A DNA stretch of 64,000 nucleotides from Rhodococcoides kyotonense (GCF_001645385.1 NZ_LVHI01000014.1:1-64000); one strand, 5' to 3'; positions 9,010 through 18,257 are shown, counted from the stretch's first letter. Program-made: numbers and translations. Notes: generated from the sequence alone by a model not told the origin.

Positions 9010-10212
9010 CATGTACTTCTTCAGCTCCATCTTCGCGATCGCGCGCTTGTGCACCTCGTCTGGCCCGTCGGCAAGCCGGAGCGTACGCACGTGGGCGTAC
9101 ATCATGGCCAGCGGGAAATCGTTCGAGACGCCGCCGCCGCCGTGCACCTGGATGGCCCGATCGATGATGGTGAGCGCCATTTCCGGCGCTGCGACCTTGA
9201 TGGCCGCGATCTCCGTGCGCGCTTCCTTGTTGCCGACGGTGTCCATGAGATGCGCGGCCTTCAGCGTCAGCAACCGCGTCTTCTCGATGTCGATGCGCGC
9301 CTCGGCGATCCAGTCCTGAATGTTGGCGCGCGCCGCGACGGGCTTGCCGAACGTGACGCGCGACGACGCCCTTCGGCACATCAGCTCCAGCGCACGCTCG
9401 GCGACACCGATGGTGCGCATCGCGTGGTGGATGCGGCCTGGTCCGAGCCGAGCCTGGCTGATCGCGAACCCCTCGCCCGGGCCTTTCAAGACGTCTTTCG
9501 ACGGCACCCGCACGTCCTCGAACAGGATTTCGGCGTGACCCTCGCGGTCCACGTAGCCGAAAACGGGGAGATTGCGGACGACGGTCACGCCCGGCGCGTC
9601 GATGGGAACCACGAGCATCGACTGTTGCCGGTGCGTCGCGGCGTCGGGGTCGGTCTTGCCCATGACGATGAGGACGCGACAATTCTTGTGCATCGCGTTG
9701 GACGCGAACCACTTTCGACCGTTGAGGATGTAGTCGTCACCGTCGAGCACCATGCTCATCTCGATGTTGGTGGCGTCGGAACTGGCGACGTCGGGTTCCG
9801 TCATCGCGAACGCGGACCGAATGGTGCCGTCCAGCAACGGCTTCAGGTACTTCTCCTTGTGCTCGTCGCTGCCGAACAAGGTGAAGACTTCCATGTTGCC
9901 GGTGTCGGGAGCGTTGCAGTTGCACGCTTCGGGCGCCAACAGACTGCGTCCCATGATCTCGGCGAGCGGCGCGTATTCGAGGTTGGTCAGACCGGGCCCC
10001 CACTCGGGGTGTGGATGGAAGAGGTTCCACAGACCACGGCGTCGCGCTTCGACCTTCAGATCCTCGAGAATCTGCGGCTGCGCGTGCGGGTCACCCGCCT
10101 CACGCATCTGTTCCTCGTAGACCGCCTCGGCCGGGTATATGTGCGAGTCCATGAACTCGAGCAGATCGGATTCGTATTTCTTTGCGCGATCGGTTCTTTC
10201 GAAGAACGACAC
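9001..10212 (-). CDS. Acyl-CoA dehydrogenase
   Basis: A 403-residue FAD enzyme of the acyl-CoA dehydrogenase fold that introduces a trans-2 double bond into an acyl-CoA. The flavin segment [18 protein letters not shown] is near residue 130, followed by [10 protein letters not shown]. The C-terminal helices carry [29 protein letters not shown], typical of the longer-chain or ACAD10/11-like members. The GTG at 10212 is preceded by GAGGGGAT. It lies 11 bases downstream of the SDR gene and likely forms an operon with it, suggesting lipid or steroid-type beta-oxidation. Confidence 0.9.
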   Translation of the reverse strand: MSFFERTDRAKKYESDLLEFMDSHIYPAEAVYEEQMREAGDPHAQPQILEDLKVEARRRGLWNLFHPHPEWGPGLTNLEYAPLAEIMGRSLLAPEACNCNAPDTGNMEVFTLFGSDEHKEKYLKPLLDGTIRSAFAMTEPDVASSDATNIEMSMVLDGDDYILNGRKWFASNAMHKNCRVLIVMGKTDPDAATHRQQSMLVVPIDAPGVTVVRNLPVFGYVDREGHAEILFEDVRVPSKDVLKGPGEGFAISQARLGPGRIHHAMRTIGVAERALELMCRRASSRVTFGKPVAARANIQDWIAEARIDIEKTRLLTLKAAHLMDTVGNKEARTEIAAIKVAAPEMALTIIDRAIQVHGGGGVSNDFPLAMMYAHVRTLRLADGPDEVHKRAIAKMELKKYMQG

Positions 10213-10223
10213 GTGAGATCCCC

Positions 10224-11048
10224 TCAGTTGGTCCGGCCCATCAATGTCTTCTGGTATCGCCGCATACCGTGCAGCCACCTGTCGTAGTCGGCTCCCTTGC
10301 GGCGGTACATCTCGAGCACGTCGGTGTGCGGCAGGATCAAGAACTGTTCGGCGTCCATCGCAGCGAGCACGATCTCGGCGACGTCGGACGGCTCGAGCAC
10401 TTCGCCGGCGGACAACACAGCATTGGTCGCGGCGACGCCCAGAGCGTCGCCCGAATCCTTGCCCTCGTACAGCAGCTTCGTGTTGACGCCCATCGGGCAC
10501 AGGCAGCTGACGCGAATACCCTGATCGCCGTACGTGACATTCAGCCATTCAGAGAATCCCACCGCGGCGTGTTTCGTCGTCGAGTATGTGGCAGAACCGA
10601 TTTGAGTCAGAAGCCCGGCTGCCGACGCGGTGCTGACGAAGTAGCCCTCACCACGTTCCAACCATGTCGGCACGAGCAACTGCGCGGCCCTGATGTGAGC
10701 GCGCACGTTGACGTCGAAGGACAGATCCCACTCGGCTTCGCTCGCGTCGAGGCCGGGCGCGCCGCTGATTCCGGCGTTGGCGAAATAGAGGTCGACGGGC
10801 CCGTAGGTGTCCTCGGCCAGCGCGATGAGCGCGGTGATGTCCTCGGTCTTCGACGCGTCGCCACCCAGGGAGACCGCGACGCCGGGGCTCGTCTCGTCGA
10901 TGCGTGCGACGACGTTCGACGCGGCAGTCGGATCGATATCGGACACGATGACACGGGCGCCTTCTGCGGCCAGCCGTTCGGCGAGGGCTCCCCCGATTCC
11001 ACCGCCTCCACCCGTGACGACGGCAACCTTGCCTGTAACCTTCATCAC
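10224..11048 (-). CDS. Short-chain dehydrogenase/reductase
   Basis: A 274-residue NAD(P)-dependent oxidoreductase. The glycine-rich cofactor site [17 protein letters not shown] is near residue 10, NAG (FANAGISG) near 90, and the catalytic pair is in YSTTKHA (YxxxK) after a Ser-containing strand STASAAG. It begins with GTG-ATG, either of which may serve as start. It is followed closely by the acyl-CoA dehydrogenase gene on the same strand, so the two may act on one acyl substrate. The cofactor preference and substrate are not clear. Confidence 0.9.
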   Translation of the reverse strand: MMKVTGKVAVVTGGGGGIGGALAERLAAEGARVIVSDIDPTAASNVVARIDETSPGVAVSLGGDASKTEDITALIALAEDTYGPVDLYFANAGISGAPGLDASEAEWDLSFDVNVRAHIRAAQLLVPTWLERGEGYFVSTASAAGLLTQIGSATYSTTKHAAVGFSEWLNVTYGDQGIRVSCLCPMGVNTKLLYEGKDSGDALGVAATNAVLSAGEVLEPSDVAEIVLAAMDAEQFLILPHTDVLEMYRRKGADYDRWLHGMRRYQKTLMGRTN

Positions 11049-11085
11049 CCAGGTATATCACCCCGATCTCCGCGGTGCCTCCGCC

Positions 11086-11141
11086 CCACGTGCGCGCGAG
11101 CCCGCGGAGTGACACGAGCACTACGCATTCGCATGCACGTG
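11086..11141. repeat. Degenerate palindromic repeat, copy C, overlapping the LysR gene end
   Basis: The arms CCACGTGCGCGCGA (11086-11099) and TCGCATGCACGTGG (11128-11141) pair with two G-T or mismatch positions and match the outer arm of the conserved repeat family. The loop is longer and the GAATGTATAGC core is mostly lost. The right arm encodes the last residues HVHANA and the stop of the LysR-type gene, as in copy F. Confidence 0.55.
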
Positions 11142-11993
11142 GCGAGTGAACGCCCGGACCGCGACACTCGGATTCGGCGACCAGACCAGTGCGAGAACAG
11201 CATCCACGACCGCGTCCGAGATGGGAACCGACACCAGCCGGTCCGTGAAATCCGTGCTCATCGACCGACTGAGAACCGCGACGCCCATACCCCGCGCGGC
11301 CAGATCCGCCACCGCCGCCGGGGCGCTGGCGGCGAACGCGATGTTCGGATTCGCGCCTGTGCGCGAACAGGATTCGTCGAACACCGACCGGATTCCCGTT
11401 CCCGGCGGCAGACAGACGACGGGATATGCGCAGAGCTCGCGAACCGTGACGTCCGATCGTCCGGCCAGCGGGTGCTCCGGCGGCACGCACGCCGCAAGCC
11501 CCTCCCGGATCAGGACGAGCGATTCGAGCTCGTCGGGCGGATCGGCGGCGGTACCCACCAAGGCGACGTCCAGTGAACCGGCGAGCACACGCTCGATCAG
11601 CACATCCGAATTGTCCTCGGACAGAGACACTTCGACGCCTGGATGTTCTCGATGGAACGACGCCAACGCGTCGAACAGCGGGGTCACGGTGCACGCGGTG
11701 ACCATGCCGACATCGATGCGCCCACGCACCAACAGGTTCACCTCGTCGACGCTGCGCTGCAACGACTCCGCCGACGCCAGAGCTGCCCGCGCGTGATGCA
11801 CTGCCGCCTTCCCTGCGACGGTGAGCGCGGCGACCCGGCTGCGGCGGTCGATCAACTCGGCGCCGACCTCGCGTTCGAGCGCTTTGATCTGAGCACTGAT
11901 GCCCGACTGGCTGATGTTGACCCGCTCCGCTGCACGCGTGAAATTGGCTTCCTCCGCGACGGCGACGAAGTACTCGAGCTGACGGAGTTCCAT
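11121..11993 (-). CDS. LysR family transcriptional regulator
   Basis: A 290-residue regulator. The N-terminal winged helix-turn-helix runs from MELRQLEYFVAVAEEANFTRAAERVNISQS, followed by a linker helix and a type 2 periplasmic-binding-like effector domain (DVALVGTAADPP and PVVCLPPGTG segments). The ATG at 11993 is the usual LysR start; an earlier in-frame codon adds unrelated sequence. It is divergent from a small NTF2-like gene whose start is 71 bases away. The near-palindrome TTCCATCGGAA at 12010-12020 in that gap is a candidate binding site. The C-terminal codons lie inside a palindromic repeat. Confidence 0.92.
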   Translation of the reverse strand: MELRQLEYFVAVAEEANFTRAAERVNISQSGISAQIKALEREVGAELIDRRSRVAALTVAGKAAVHHARAALASAESLQRSVDEVNLLVRGRIDVGMVTACTVTPLFDALASFHREHPGVEVSLSEDNSDVLIERVLAGSLDVALVGTAADPPDELESLVLIREGLAACVPPEHPLAGRSDVTVRELCAYPVVCLPPGTGIRSVFDESCSRTGANPNIAFAASAPAAVADLAARGMGVAVLSRSMSTDFTDRLVSVPISDAVVDAVLALVWSPNPSVAVRAFTRHVHANA

Positions 11994-12064
11994 AAGCTCT
12001 GATTCTAGTTTCCATCGGAACAATGCGTTGGACTTCTGAAAGACGCCCTTGCAGGCTGAAGAAC

Positions 12065-12424
12065 ATGACACAGAACAAAGCAATGACCCCGGAAGACATC
12101 ACGCGACTGTTCGTCGAGCGCTCGAACGCAGGCGATGCGGACGGCGTCGCCGCCCTCTACGACGAGAACGCTGTCATGGCCTACCCCGCTGGTCGGACAA
12201 CGGTAGGACGGGCAGCGATCCGCGACCTGTGGGCGTCCGTGTTGGCCCACGGCCCGCATTTCGAGTACGAGGAAGGCCTCCCGACGCTCGTCCACGGCGA
12301 CATCGCCCTGACGTCGACAGCCCCGAAGGACGGGGCGGGCGCCCGAGCGCAGGTCGTCAAGCGTCAGGCAGACGGCTCCTGGGTGCGCATCATCGATCAG
12401 CCGGAGTTCACCCCGACCTCGTAG
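12065..12424 (+). CDS. NTF2-like (SnoaL/ketosteroid isomerase-type) protein
   Basis: A 119-residue single-domain protein. It shows the cone-shaped fold signature: an N-terminal helix DITRLFVERSNAGDADGVAALYDENAVM, a middle RTTVGRAAIRDLW, and the closing strand VVKRQADGSWVRIIDQPEF. Family members include isomerases, dehydratases and small-molecule binding proteins, so the activity cannot be assigned. It starts at the ATG at 12065 and is divergent from the LysR-type gene, which very probably controls it. Confidence 0.8.
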   Translation: MTQNKAMTPEDITRLFVERSNAGDADGVAALYDENAVMAYPAGRTTVGRAAIRDLWASVLAHGPHFEYEEGLPTLVHGDIALTSTAPKDGAGARAQVVKRQADGSWVRIIDQPEFTPTS

Positions 12425-12460
12425 GGCCATTCCGTCGGCGCTCTGACAGTATTCCTCTCC

Positions 12461-14137
12461 GTGATACCGCAGCGGCTGACCCGGACCATCGATGCGGTCG
12501 CGCGACGGCTGGGCCGCAGCAGCGCCGCGCTGCACGATCAGGTCCAGGACTTCGGAAGCGACACGCACCCGTGGTTCCTCGGCGCCGAGGAACGCGGTAA
12601 CCCCGACACCCGCATCGCGGCATGGACCGTCGGCAACCGCGTCACGACGCTCGTCCACGGCAAGCCGTATTTCGCGGCCCTCGCCGACGCGCTGGCCGTG
12701 GCCGGAGACGGCGATCTGGTGATGTTCACCGATTGGCGCGGCGACCCCGAGCAATTCCTCACCGACGACGGCGTCACCGTGGAGGACGCGTTGGCCGACG
12801 TGGCCGGGCGCGGTGGCGTCGTCAAGGGAATGGTGTGGCGGTCGCACATCGAGACGCTCGGTTTCACGGGCCCGAAGAACCGCAAGCTCGCCCTGAAGCT
12901 CGAAGAGGCGGGCGGCGAGGTGATTCTCGATCAACGCGTGCTGGCATTGGGCAGTCATCACCAGAAGTTCGTCGTGATCCGCTACCGGGAGGCCGACCGC
13001 TCCGACCTCGCGTTCGTCGGGGGCATCGATCTAGCCCGTGCCCGACGCGACGACGCGGATCATTTCGGTGACCCCGTCAGTCGGCCGTTTCCGCCCGAAT
13101 ACGGGGAGATCCCGGCGTGGCACGACATTCAGGTGCAGATCGAGGGCCCGGCGGTACGCGACGTCGAAGACGTCTTCCGCGAGCGATGGGAAGACCCAGC
13201 CGCGCTGTCGCGACTGCCCTGGCATGCGATTCCCGACGCCATCCGCGGTGCGACGCGTGAGCCGTCGGACCTTCCCGAGCAGCTGCCCGCGTCGGATCCG
13301 GCGGGTTCGTGCGCGATCCAGCTGTTGCGCACGTACCCGCGTCGACGCCCGGCGTACCCGTTCGCGACGAAGGGTGAGCGCAGCACGGCCCGCGCCTACG
13401 CGAAGGCGCTGCGCCGGGCGCGACGTCTGATCTACGTCGAGGACCAGTATCTGTGGTCGGTCGACGTCGCCGAGGTGTTCGCGGCCGCGTTGCGTCGGGC
13501 GCCCGAACTGCGGTTGATCATCGTCGTGCCGAAGCATCTCGACGACGACAGCGCGATCACCATTCCGTCTGCCCTGCTGGGGCATTCGGCCGCACTCGAC
13601 GTCATTCGCGACGCCGGCGCCGACCGCGTTCTCGTGCTCGATCTCGAGAACGACCGCGGCATACCGGTATACGTGCATTCGAAGGTGTGCATCGTCGACG
13701 ACGTCTGGGCCGCGGTGGGTTCCGACAACTTCAATCGTCGATCGTGGACCCATGATTCGGAACTGACCGCGGCGATCGTCGACGACGAGAAGGATCCGCG
13801 CGAGCCCACCGACCCATCCGGTCTCGGTGACGGCGCCCGGGTGTTTGCACGGGACTTCCGCCTCGAACTACTCCGTGAGCATCTGGGCCGCGACGTCGGG
13901 GACGACGACGATCTCGTCGACCCCGCGTCGTGCTTCGACACCGTCGCGGCGCACGCGGATCGTCTGGACGCGTGGCACGAGAACCCGTCCGGCGGTCCGC
14001 GTCCTGCCGGGCGGCTGCGGCGTCACGACATCGACGTGCCGCCCGTGTGGCAGCAGCGTCTCGCGTCGGTGGCGTACCGGTTGTTCGTCGACCCGGACGG
14101 CCGCCCTATCGGAATGCGGTTTCGCAAGAAGTTCTAG
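12461..14137 (+). CDS. Phospholipase D family protein
   Basis: A 558-residue member of the PLD superfamily, from a GTG start. Two HKD-type motifs are present: HHQKFVVIRYREAD near residue 167 and VHSKVCIVDDVWAAVGSDNFNRRS near 405, the latter with the GSxNxxxRS tail that completes the active site. The length and single-chain arrangement match PLD-like phosphodiesterases rather than the short bacterial nucleases. It would hydrolyse or transfer a phosphodiester such as a phospholipid head group. No signal peptide is visible. It converges with the DJ-1 family gene. Confidence 0.9.
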   Translation: MIPQRLTRTIDAVARRLGRSSAALHDQVQDFGSDTHPWFLGAEERGNPDTRIAAWTVGNRVTTLVHGKPYFAALADALAVAGDGDLVMFTDWRGDPEQFLTDDGVTVEDALADVAGRGGVVKGMVWRSHIETLGFTGPKNRKLALKLEEAGGEVILDQRVLALGSHHQKFVVIRYREADRSDLAFVGGIDLARARRDDADHFGDPVSRPFPPEYGEIPAWHDIQVQIEGPAVRDVEDVFRERWEDPAALSRLPWHAIPDAIRGATREPSDLPEQLPASDPAGSCAIQLLRTYPRRRPAYPFATKGERSTARAYAKALRRARRLIYVEDQYLWSVDVAEVFAAALRRAPELRLIIVVPKHLDDDSAITIPSALLGHSAALDVIRDAGADRVLVLDLENDRGIPVYVHSKVCIVDDVWAAVGSDNFNRRSWTHDSELTAAIVDDEKDPREPTDPSGLGDGARVFARDFRLELLREHLGRDVGDDDDLVDPASCFDTVAAHADRLDAWHENPSGGPRPAGRLRRHDIDVPPVWQQRLASVAYRLFVDPDGRPIGMRFRKKF

Positions 14138-14147
14138 GGCGTCTGCG

Positions 14148-14199
14148 GCACCCGTGCGCACATGGTTGGTCTGGGCTCCAACTGTTCACCCACGGGTGC
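14148..14199. terminator. Possible bidirectional terminator between convergent genes
   Basis: GCACCCGTG (14148-14156) and CACGGGTGC (14191-14199) form a perfect 9-bp inverted repeat across the gap between the PLD and DJ-1 family stops. The right arm lies within the last codons of the DJ-1 gene. The 34-base loop and lack of a T-run make this a weak call. Confidence 0.35.
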
Positions 14200-14896
14200 G
14201 TAGCGCCTCCACCACCCTGTCGGCCAGCGGCTTGGTCGACGCAGGGTTCTGCCCGGTGTAGAGATTCCTGTCGACGACGATGTGCGGCTCCCAGGCGTCA
14301 CCGGACGAGAAGCGGGCACCCGACTCGCGGAGTCTGCTTTCCAGCAGCCAGGGAGCCTTGTCGGCCAGACCTGCCTGCGTTTCCTCTTCGTCGGTGAAGC
14401 TGGTGAGCTCGTAGCCGTCGAACACCCAGGTACCGTCCTGGCGCGTGGCCGGCAGGAACGCGGCAGGTGCGTGACATACCGCGGACACGAGCTTTCCTGC
14501 GTCGAGAAGCTCGGTGATGATGGCACCGACCTGCGGCGACACCGCCAGATCCTCCATCGGTCCGTGTCCGCCCGGGACGAAGATGGCGTCGTAGTCGCCC
14601 GCCTTCTGGTCTTCGAGCACCGCAGGGCTGCGCAGCACCGAATCGACGGACTCCAAGTACTTCTTCAGCTCGTCGACCTTGGCTTCGTCACCACCGTTGG
14701 CGTCGACAGCGAGAGATCCCTCGTCGACGACGGTCGGCTTTCCACCCGGCGACGCGACCGTCACGTTCCAGCCTGCCTCGACAAATGTGCGGTGAGATGC
14801 GACGAGTTCTTCGGCCCAGAAGCCCGTCGGATGTTTCGTGCCGTCCTTCAGAGTCCACTGATCGGCGGACGTGACTGCAAAAAGTAGATTCGTCAT
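14186..14896 (-). CDS. DJ-1/PfpI family protein (Hsp31-like)
   Basis: A 236-residue class I glutamine amidotransferase-like protein resembling the Hsp31/HchA-type glyoxalase III and chaperone group. The nucleophile elbow AVCHAPAAF places Cys141, with acidic residues in FWAEELVASH near 29 and FVPGGHGPMEDL near 106. The ATG at 14896 fits MTNLLFAVTS; an ATG 27 bases upstream adds a poor extension. Relatives remove methylglyoxal as D-lactate or repair glycated macromolecules. It stands alone, convergent with the PLD gene. Confidence 0.9.
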   Translation of the reverse strand: MTNLLFAVTSADQWTLKDGTKHPTGFWAEELVASHRTFVEAGWNVTVASPGGKPTVVDEGSLAVDANGGDEAKVDELKKYLESVDSVLRSPAVLEDQKAGDYDAIFVPGGHGPMEDLAVSPQVGAIITELLDAGKLVSAVCHAPAAFLPATRQDGTWVFDGYELTSFTDEEETQAGLADKAPWLLESRLRESGARFSSGDAWEPHIVVDRNLYTGQNPASTKPLADRVVEALRTRG

Positions 14897-14962
14897 GCCC
14901 CGTCGCATGCCCGATGACGGCATCGCCCAATCGTGCCTGGCCGAGCGCGGACGGAACGGACG

Positions 14963-15973
14963 TCAGCGCTCCCGCGGCACCGCGGTCGTCCGGCGTCGGA
15001 CCAACGTGGGCGCCAGCACGACATCCTCGGCCTGTTCACCTGCCAACCGAGCGAGCCCGCTGTCGACGGCCGCGTCGGCCACGGCGGCGACATCGTGCGA
15101 GATCGACGTCAATTGAATGTGCGCGATTCGCGACAGACGCGAATCGTCGTATCCCACAACGGAAATATCGCCCGGCACGTCGATGCCCCGTCGTAGAAGG
15201 TGATCGAGAACTCCGGTCGCCGAGTTGTCGTTGAACGCCACGACCGCCGTCGGTACCTCACCCGACGCCAACAGCTGCCGCATTCCCTCCGCGCCTTCGG
15301 TTTCCGTCATTCCACCCGCGACGACGCGAGCGTGCTCGTCGAGGCCGTGACGTCGAATGGCCGCGAGAAATCCCTGGCGTCTGTCCTCGGCTCCCGGCGC
15401 TGCAGCTCCGTCGATGTGCGCGATGCGCCTGTGCCCCAACTGGACGAGATGGTCGACCGCCGTGCCGATGCCGGCCACGTCGTCGCCGCGGACCGATCCG
15501 ATGGCGTCGACGCCGCTCGACCGCAGCAGCGCGACGACGGGAATACGCGCGTCGATCTCGGTGAGTTCCCTTGTCCCCAAGCCGGATCCGAGCAGAAGCG
15601 CCACGTCGCATCGTTCGCGCACGAGTGCTTGCACCGCACTCTCTTCGTCACGGGTCGGGGCCACCGCACTGAGCATGACGTCGTAACCATGTCGTTCCGC
15701 GGCCGTATAGACGTGTTCGACGAGGTCGCCGTGGAACGGTTGCTGCAGATCGAAGGTCACCCCGAGGAGTCGCGACTGGGTCTGCCGCAGCTTCTGTGCC
15801 CGACGGTCCGGCACGTACCCAATTCGGTCGGCGATCGCCTTGACTCGGTGCCGAGTCTCATCGCTCGCCCCGGGGACACCACGCATGACGATGGACACCA
15901 ACGCGGGAGAAACGCCGGCGATGCGTGCGACGTCGGCCATCGTGGGTCTGACGCCGTCGATCTCCTCGGCCAC
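14963..15973 (-). CDS. LacI family transcriptional regulator
   Basis: A 336-residue repressor. Residues 12-60 are the LacI helix-turn-helix and hinge (PTMADVARIAGVSPALVSIVMRG, ending near the SRLLGVTFD linker), followed by a periplasmic sugar-binding fold with VVGYDDSRLSRIAHIQLTSI near the C-terminus. No transporter or sugar catabolic gene lies next to it, so the effector is unknown. Its upstream region holds a cluster of DnaA-box-like sequences. Confidence 0.92.
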   Translation of the reverse strand: MAEEIDGVRPTMADVARIAGVSPALVSIVMRGVPGASDETRHRVKAIADRIGYVPDRRAQKLRQTQSRLLGVTFDLQQPFHGDLVEHVYTAAERHGYDVMLSAVAPTRDEESAVQALVRERCDVALLLGSGLGTRELTEIDARIPVVALLRSSGVDAIGSVRGDDVAGIGTAVDHLVQLGHRRIAHIDGAAAPGAEDRRQGFLAAIRRHGLDEHARVVAGGMTETEGAEGMRQLLASGEVPTAVVAFNDNSATGVLDHLLRRGIDVPGDISVVGYDDSRLSRIAHIQLTSISHDVAAVADAAVDSGLARLAGEQAEDVVLAPTLVRRRTTAVPRER

Positions 15974-16066
15974 TCGTCGTTCCTTCCTGCTCGCTCCTGG
16001 GAAACGCTAGTGGACCGAGCCGTCCCGAACATCATCCGCCGGATTCGAACATATGCACTAACAGGG

Positions 16067-16220
16067 TGTGGATAGATCTGTGGAAATCTCGAGGACCGTC
16101 GGCCGGAAGCTGTGGATGGGCTGGGGATGAAACCGGGGTGGTCGGGCATTCCCCCAGCACAGGGCATGTGTACAAGAATTACACCCCTGTGAGTAAAGCC
16201 GTCGGCAGGGGTGTGGACAA
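16067..16220. other. Cluster of five DnaA-box-like 9-mers
   Basis: Five similarly oriented 9-mers occur within 154 bases of a 288-base intergenic region: TGTGGATAG (16067), TGTGGAAAT (16079), TGTGGATGG (16111), TGTGTACAA (16167) and TGTGGACAA (16212). The last is the exact complement of TTGTCCACA, the actinobacterial DnaA box; the others differ at one to three positions. Short AT-rich stretches lie nearby. The gap carries no convincing gene. A DnaA-titrating or regulatory site is possible, but occurrence by chance of the weaker boxes cannot be excluded. Confidence 0.45.
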
Positions 16221-16261
16221 CCGTTTATCTATCAAGCACACCGCTGCACATTGCCGATGAG

Positions 16262-16894
16262 CTACTGACTGATCGCCCGCGAATTCCCGGGCGGCGGGGT
16301 GTCGCCATGCCAGGTGACCGCCTCGACAGGCAGCGATCGTTCACCACGCACGATCGCGATGGCGTCGTCGAGGTCGAGCACGATATCCGCGTCGGCGGAA
16401 TCGATTTCGTTGTCGTGATGCTCGATGTCACCGTCGGCAACCAGGACGTGGAACGTCGGCTCGCTTCCGATCCGCACGTTGACCGCCGCCTTTCCGACGC
16501 GTTCCGCGATCGCACGACCGATCGGGAACGCCATCCAATGCGCGCGGACGGCATCCTTGTCGCCGCGCTCGCCCAGACGGCCCGCACCCCATTCCGAAAG
16601 TGCCCTCAGCGCCGGCCGTAAGCCCTCCCCTTCCTCGGTCAGTTCGTACACCGAGGCATTGGTGGGCGGCCCGATCAGACGCTTCGCGACGACGCCGTCC
16701 GCTTCGAGGTCACGCAGACGAGCCGCGAGAACGTCCGTGCTGATTCCCGGCAGGTCGGCGAACAGGTCGCTGTAGCGACGGGGACCGCCGCAGAGCTCGC
16801 GCACGACGAGCAAACTCCACCGATCACCGACGATGTCGAGGGTTCGGCCTATGGCGCAGTACTGCTGATAGCTCCGACGTGGCATGCTTGCCAT
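16262..16894 (-). CDS. HxlR family transcriptional regulator with C-terminal extension
   Basis: A 210-residue regulator. Residues 1-110 are an HxlR winged helix: QYCAIGRTLDIVGDRWSLLVVRELCGGPRRYSDL contains the conserved N-terminal cysteine used in redox sensing by some members, then DVLAARLRDLEADGVV and the wing YELTEEGEGL. Residues about 120-200 form an extra domain resembling the SCP2-like tails seen in actinobacterial HxlR proteins (FHVLVADGDIE). It starts at ATG 16894 or 16885. It is divergent from the aminotransferase gene, with two palindromic operators between them, so autoregulation and control of the aminotransferase are likely. Confidence 0.88.
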   Translation of the reverse strand: MASMPRRSYQQYCAIGRTLDIVGDRWSLLVVRELCGGPRRYSDLFADLPGISTDVLAARLRDLEADGVVAKRLIGPPTNASVYELTEEGEGLRPALRALSEWGAGRLGERGDKDAVRAHWMAFPIGRAIAERVGKAAVNVRIGSEPTFHVLVADGDIEHHDNEIDSADADIVLDLDDAIAIVRGERSLPVEAVTWHGDTPPPGNSRAISQ

Positions 16895-16905
16895 CGTAGA
16901 CGGTC

Positions 16906-16943
16906 ACTTGGAAAATCCAAGCGCAAACTTGGGCGAACCAAGT
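16906..16943. promoter_or_regulatory. Tandem palindromic operators, probable HxlR binding sites
   Basis: Two copies of CTTGG-N5-CCAAG are seen: 907-921 (spacer AAAAT) and 928-942 of this kilobase (spacer GCGAA), the second extended to ACTTGG/CCAAGT. Their centres are 21 bases apart, two helical turns, so two dimers would bind the same DNA face. They lie between the divergent hxlR-type gene and the aminotransferase gene, 12 bases from the former's start. Confidence 0.75.
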
Positions 16944-16977
16944 AGGTTGGGTGACTCCACCACGGAAAGGAACCTTC

Positions 16978-18189
16978 ATGCAGGTCAGGCAGTCGAGCAA
17001 GCTCTCCGGTGTCTCGTACGAGATTCGCGGACCCGTTGCCGAACACGCGGCTCGCCTCGAGGCCGAGGGACACCACGTGGTGAAGCTGAACACGGGCAAT
17101 CCCCTCGAGTTCGGGCTGGACGCACCGCAGGAGATTCTGTCCGACATCGTGCGTATGCTCCCGACGTCGTCGGGATACTCGACGTCCAAGGGGCTGCTGC
17201 ACGCGCGCCGCGCCGTCGCGCAGTACTACGAGACCCGCGGAGTCCAGGACGTCGACGTCGAGAACGTCTTCCTCGGCAACGGCGTCTCCGAACTGGTGAT
17301 GATGTCGATGACGGCGCTGCTCGAAACGGGCGACGAGGTACTCATTCCTGCGCCCGACTTTCCGCTCTGGACCGCGGCCACGACTCTCAACGGCGGGCGC
17401 GCCGTGCACTACGTGTGCGACGAGGCGTCCGACTGGTTCCCCGACGTCGACGACATCGCGTCGAAGATCACCGACCGCACGCGGGCGATCGTGCTCATCA
17501 ACCCCAACAACCCGACCGGCGCCGTCTACCCCGACGAGGTCCTGCTGCAGATACTCGAACTGGCGCGCCGGCATCAGCTCGTCGTGTTCTCCGACGAGAT
17601 CTACGACAAGATTCTGTACGACGGCGCCACCCACACCAGCACTGCAGCATTGGCGTCGGACGTTCTGTGCGTGACGTTCTCGGGTCTGTCCAAGGTGTAT
17701 CGCAGCGCGGGTCTGCGGGCCGGATGGATGGTGCTCACCGGTGCATCCGTCGACGCGTCGAGCTACATCGAGGGACTCACGATGCTGGCCGGCCTACGTC
17801 TGTGCCCCAATGTGCCGGGACAGCAAGCCATTTCGGTCGCCATCGGCGGACGTCAGAGCATCTACGAGTTGACTGCACCCGGCGGCCGCCTTTACGAGCA
17901 GAGCACCCAGGCGTGGAAGTCGCTCAACGACATTCCCGGTATCTCCTGCGTCAAGCCCAAGGGCGCGCTGTACGTGTTCCCGCGCATCGACCTCGACTAC
18001 TACCAGATCCACGACGACGAGAAGTTCGTCCTCGATCTGTTGCTGCAGGAGAAACTGCACATCGTGCAAGGAACGGGATTCAACTGGCCGCGGCCGGATC
18101 ACTTCCGCATCGTGACGCTCCCGCACGCGGACGACCTCGAAGCGATCATCGGGAGAATCGGAAAGTTCTTGGCGAACTACAAACAGTGA
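16978..18189 (+). CDS. PLP-dependent aminotransferase (AlaA/class I type)
   Basis: A 403-residue fold type I aminotransferase close to the alanine/glutamate-pyruvate group. The PLP lysine lies in SGLSKVYRSAGLRAGWM near residue 240, with INPNNPTGAVYP and SDEIYDKILYDG upstream forming the cofactor pocket, and an arginine for the carboxylate in HFRIVTLPHADD at the end. The ATG at 16978 has GAAAGGAA nine bases upstream. It would transfer an amino group between alanine-type donors and 2-oxoglutarate. It is divergent from the HxlR-type gene and probably under its control. Confidence 0.9.
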   Translation: MQVRQSSKLSGVSYEIRGPVAEHAARLEAEGHHVVKLNTGNPLEFGLDAPQEILSDIVRMLPTSSGYSTSKGLLHARRAVAQYYETRGVQDVDVENVFLGNGVSELVMMSMTALLETGDEVLIPAPDFPLWTAATTLNGGRAVHYVCDEASDWFPDVDDIASKITDRTRAIVLINPNNPTGAVYPDEVLLQILELARRHQLVVFSDEIYDKILYDGATHTSTAALASDVLCVTFSGLSKVYRSAGLRAGWMVLTGASVDASSYIEGLTMLAGLRLCPNVPGQQAISVAIGGRQSIYELTAPGGRLYEQSTQAWKSLNDIPGISCVKPKGALYVFPRIDLDYYQIHDDEKFVLDLLLQEKLHIVQGTGFNWPRPDHFRIVTLPHADDLEAIIGRIGKFLANYKQ

Positions 18190-18216
18190 GCTCGGCCCGG
18201 GGGCACACCAGAAAGC

Positions 18217-18253
18217 AAGAACCCCGGCGCGCTGGTGCGCGTCGGGGTTCTTG
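18217..18253. terminator. Bidirectional terminator
   Basis: CAAGAACCCC and GGGGTTCTTG form a perfect 10-bp outer stem around a GC-rich inner part that can extend the hairpin. It separates the aminotransferase gene from the convergent tRNA-Thr gene and can end transcription from both sides. Confidence 0.8.
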
Positions 18254-18257
18254 TCGG

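Noticed and set aside
16066-16260. A 64-residue plus-strand frame between the lacI-type and hxlR-type genes
   Set aside because: It runs through the DnaA-box-like repeats, has a low-complexity Gly/Trp/Ser look and no ribosome site.
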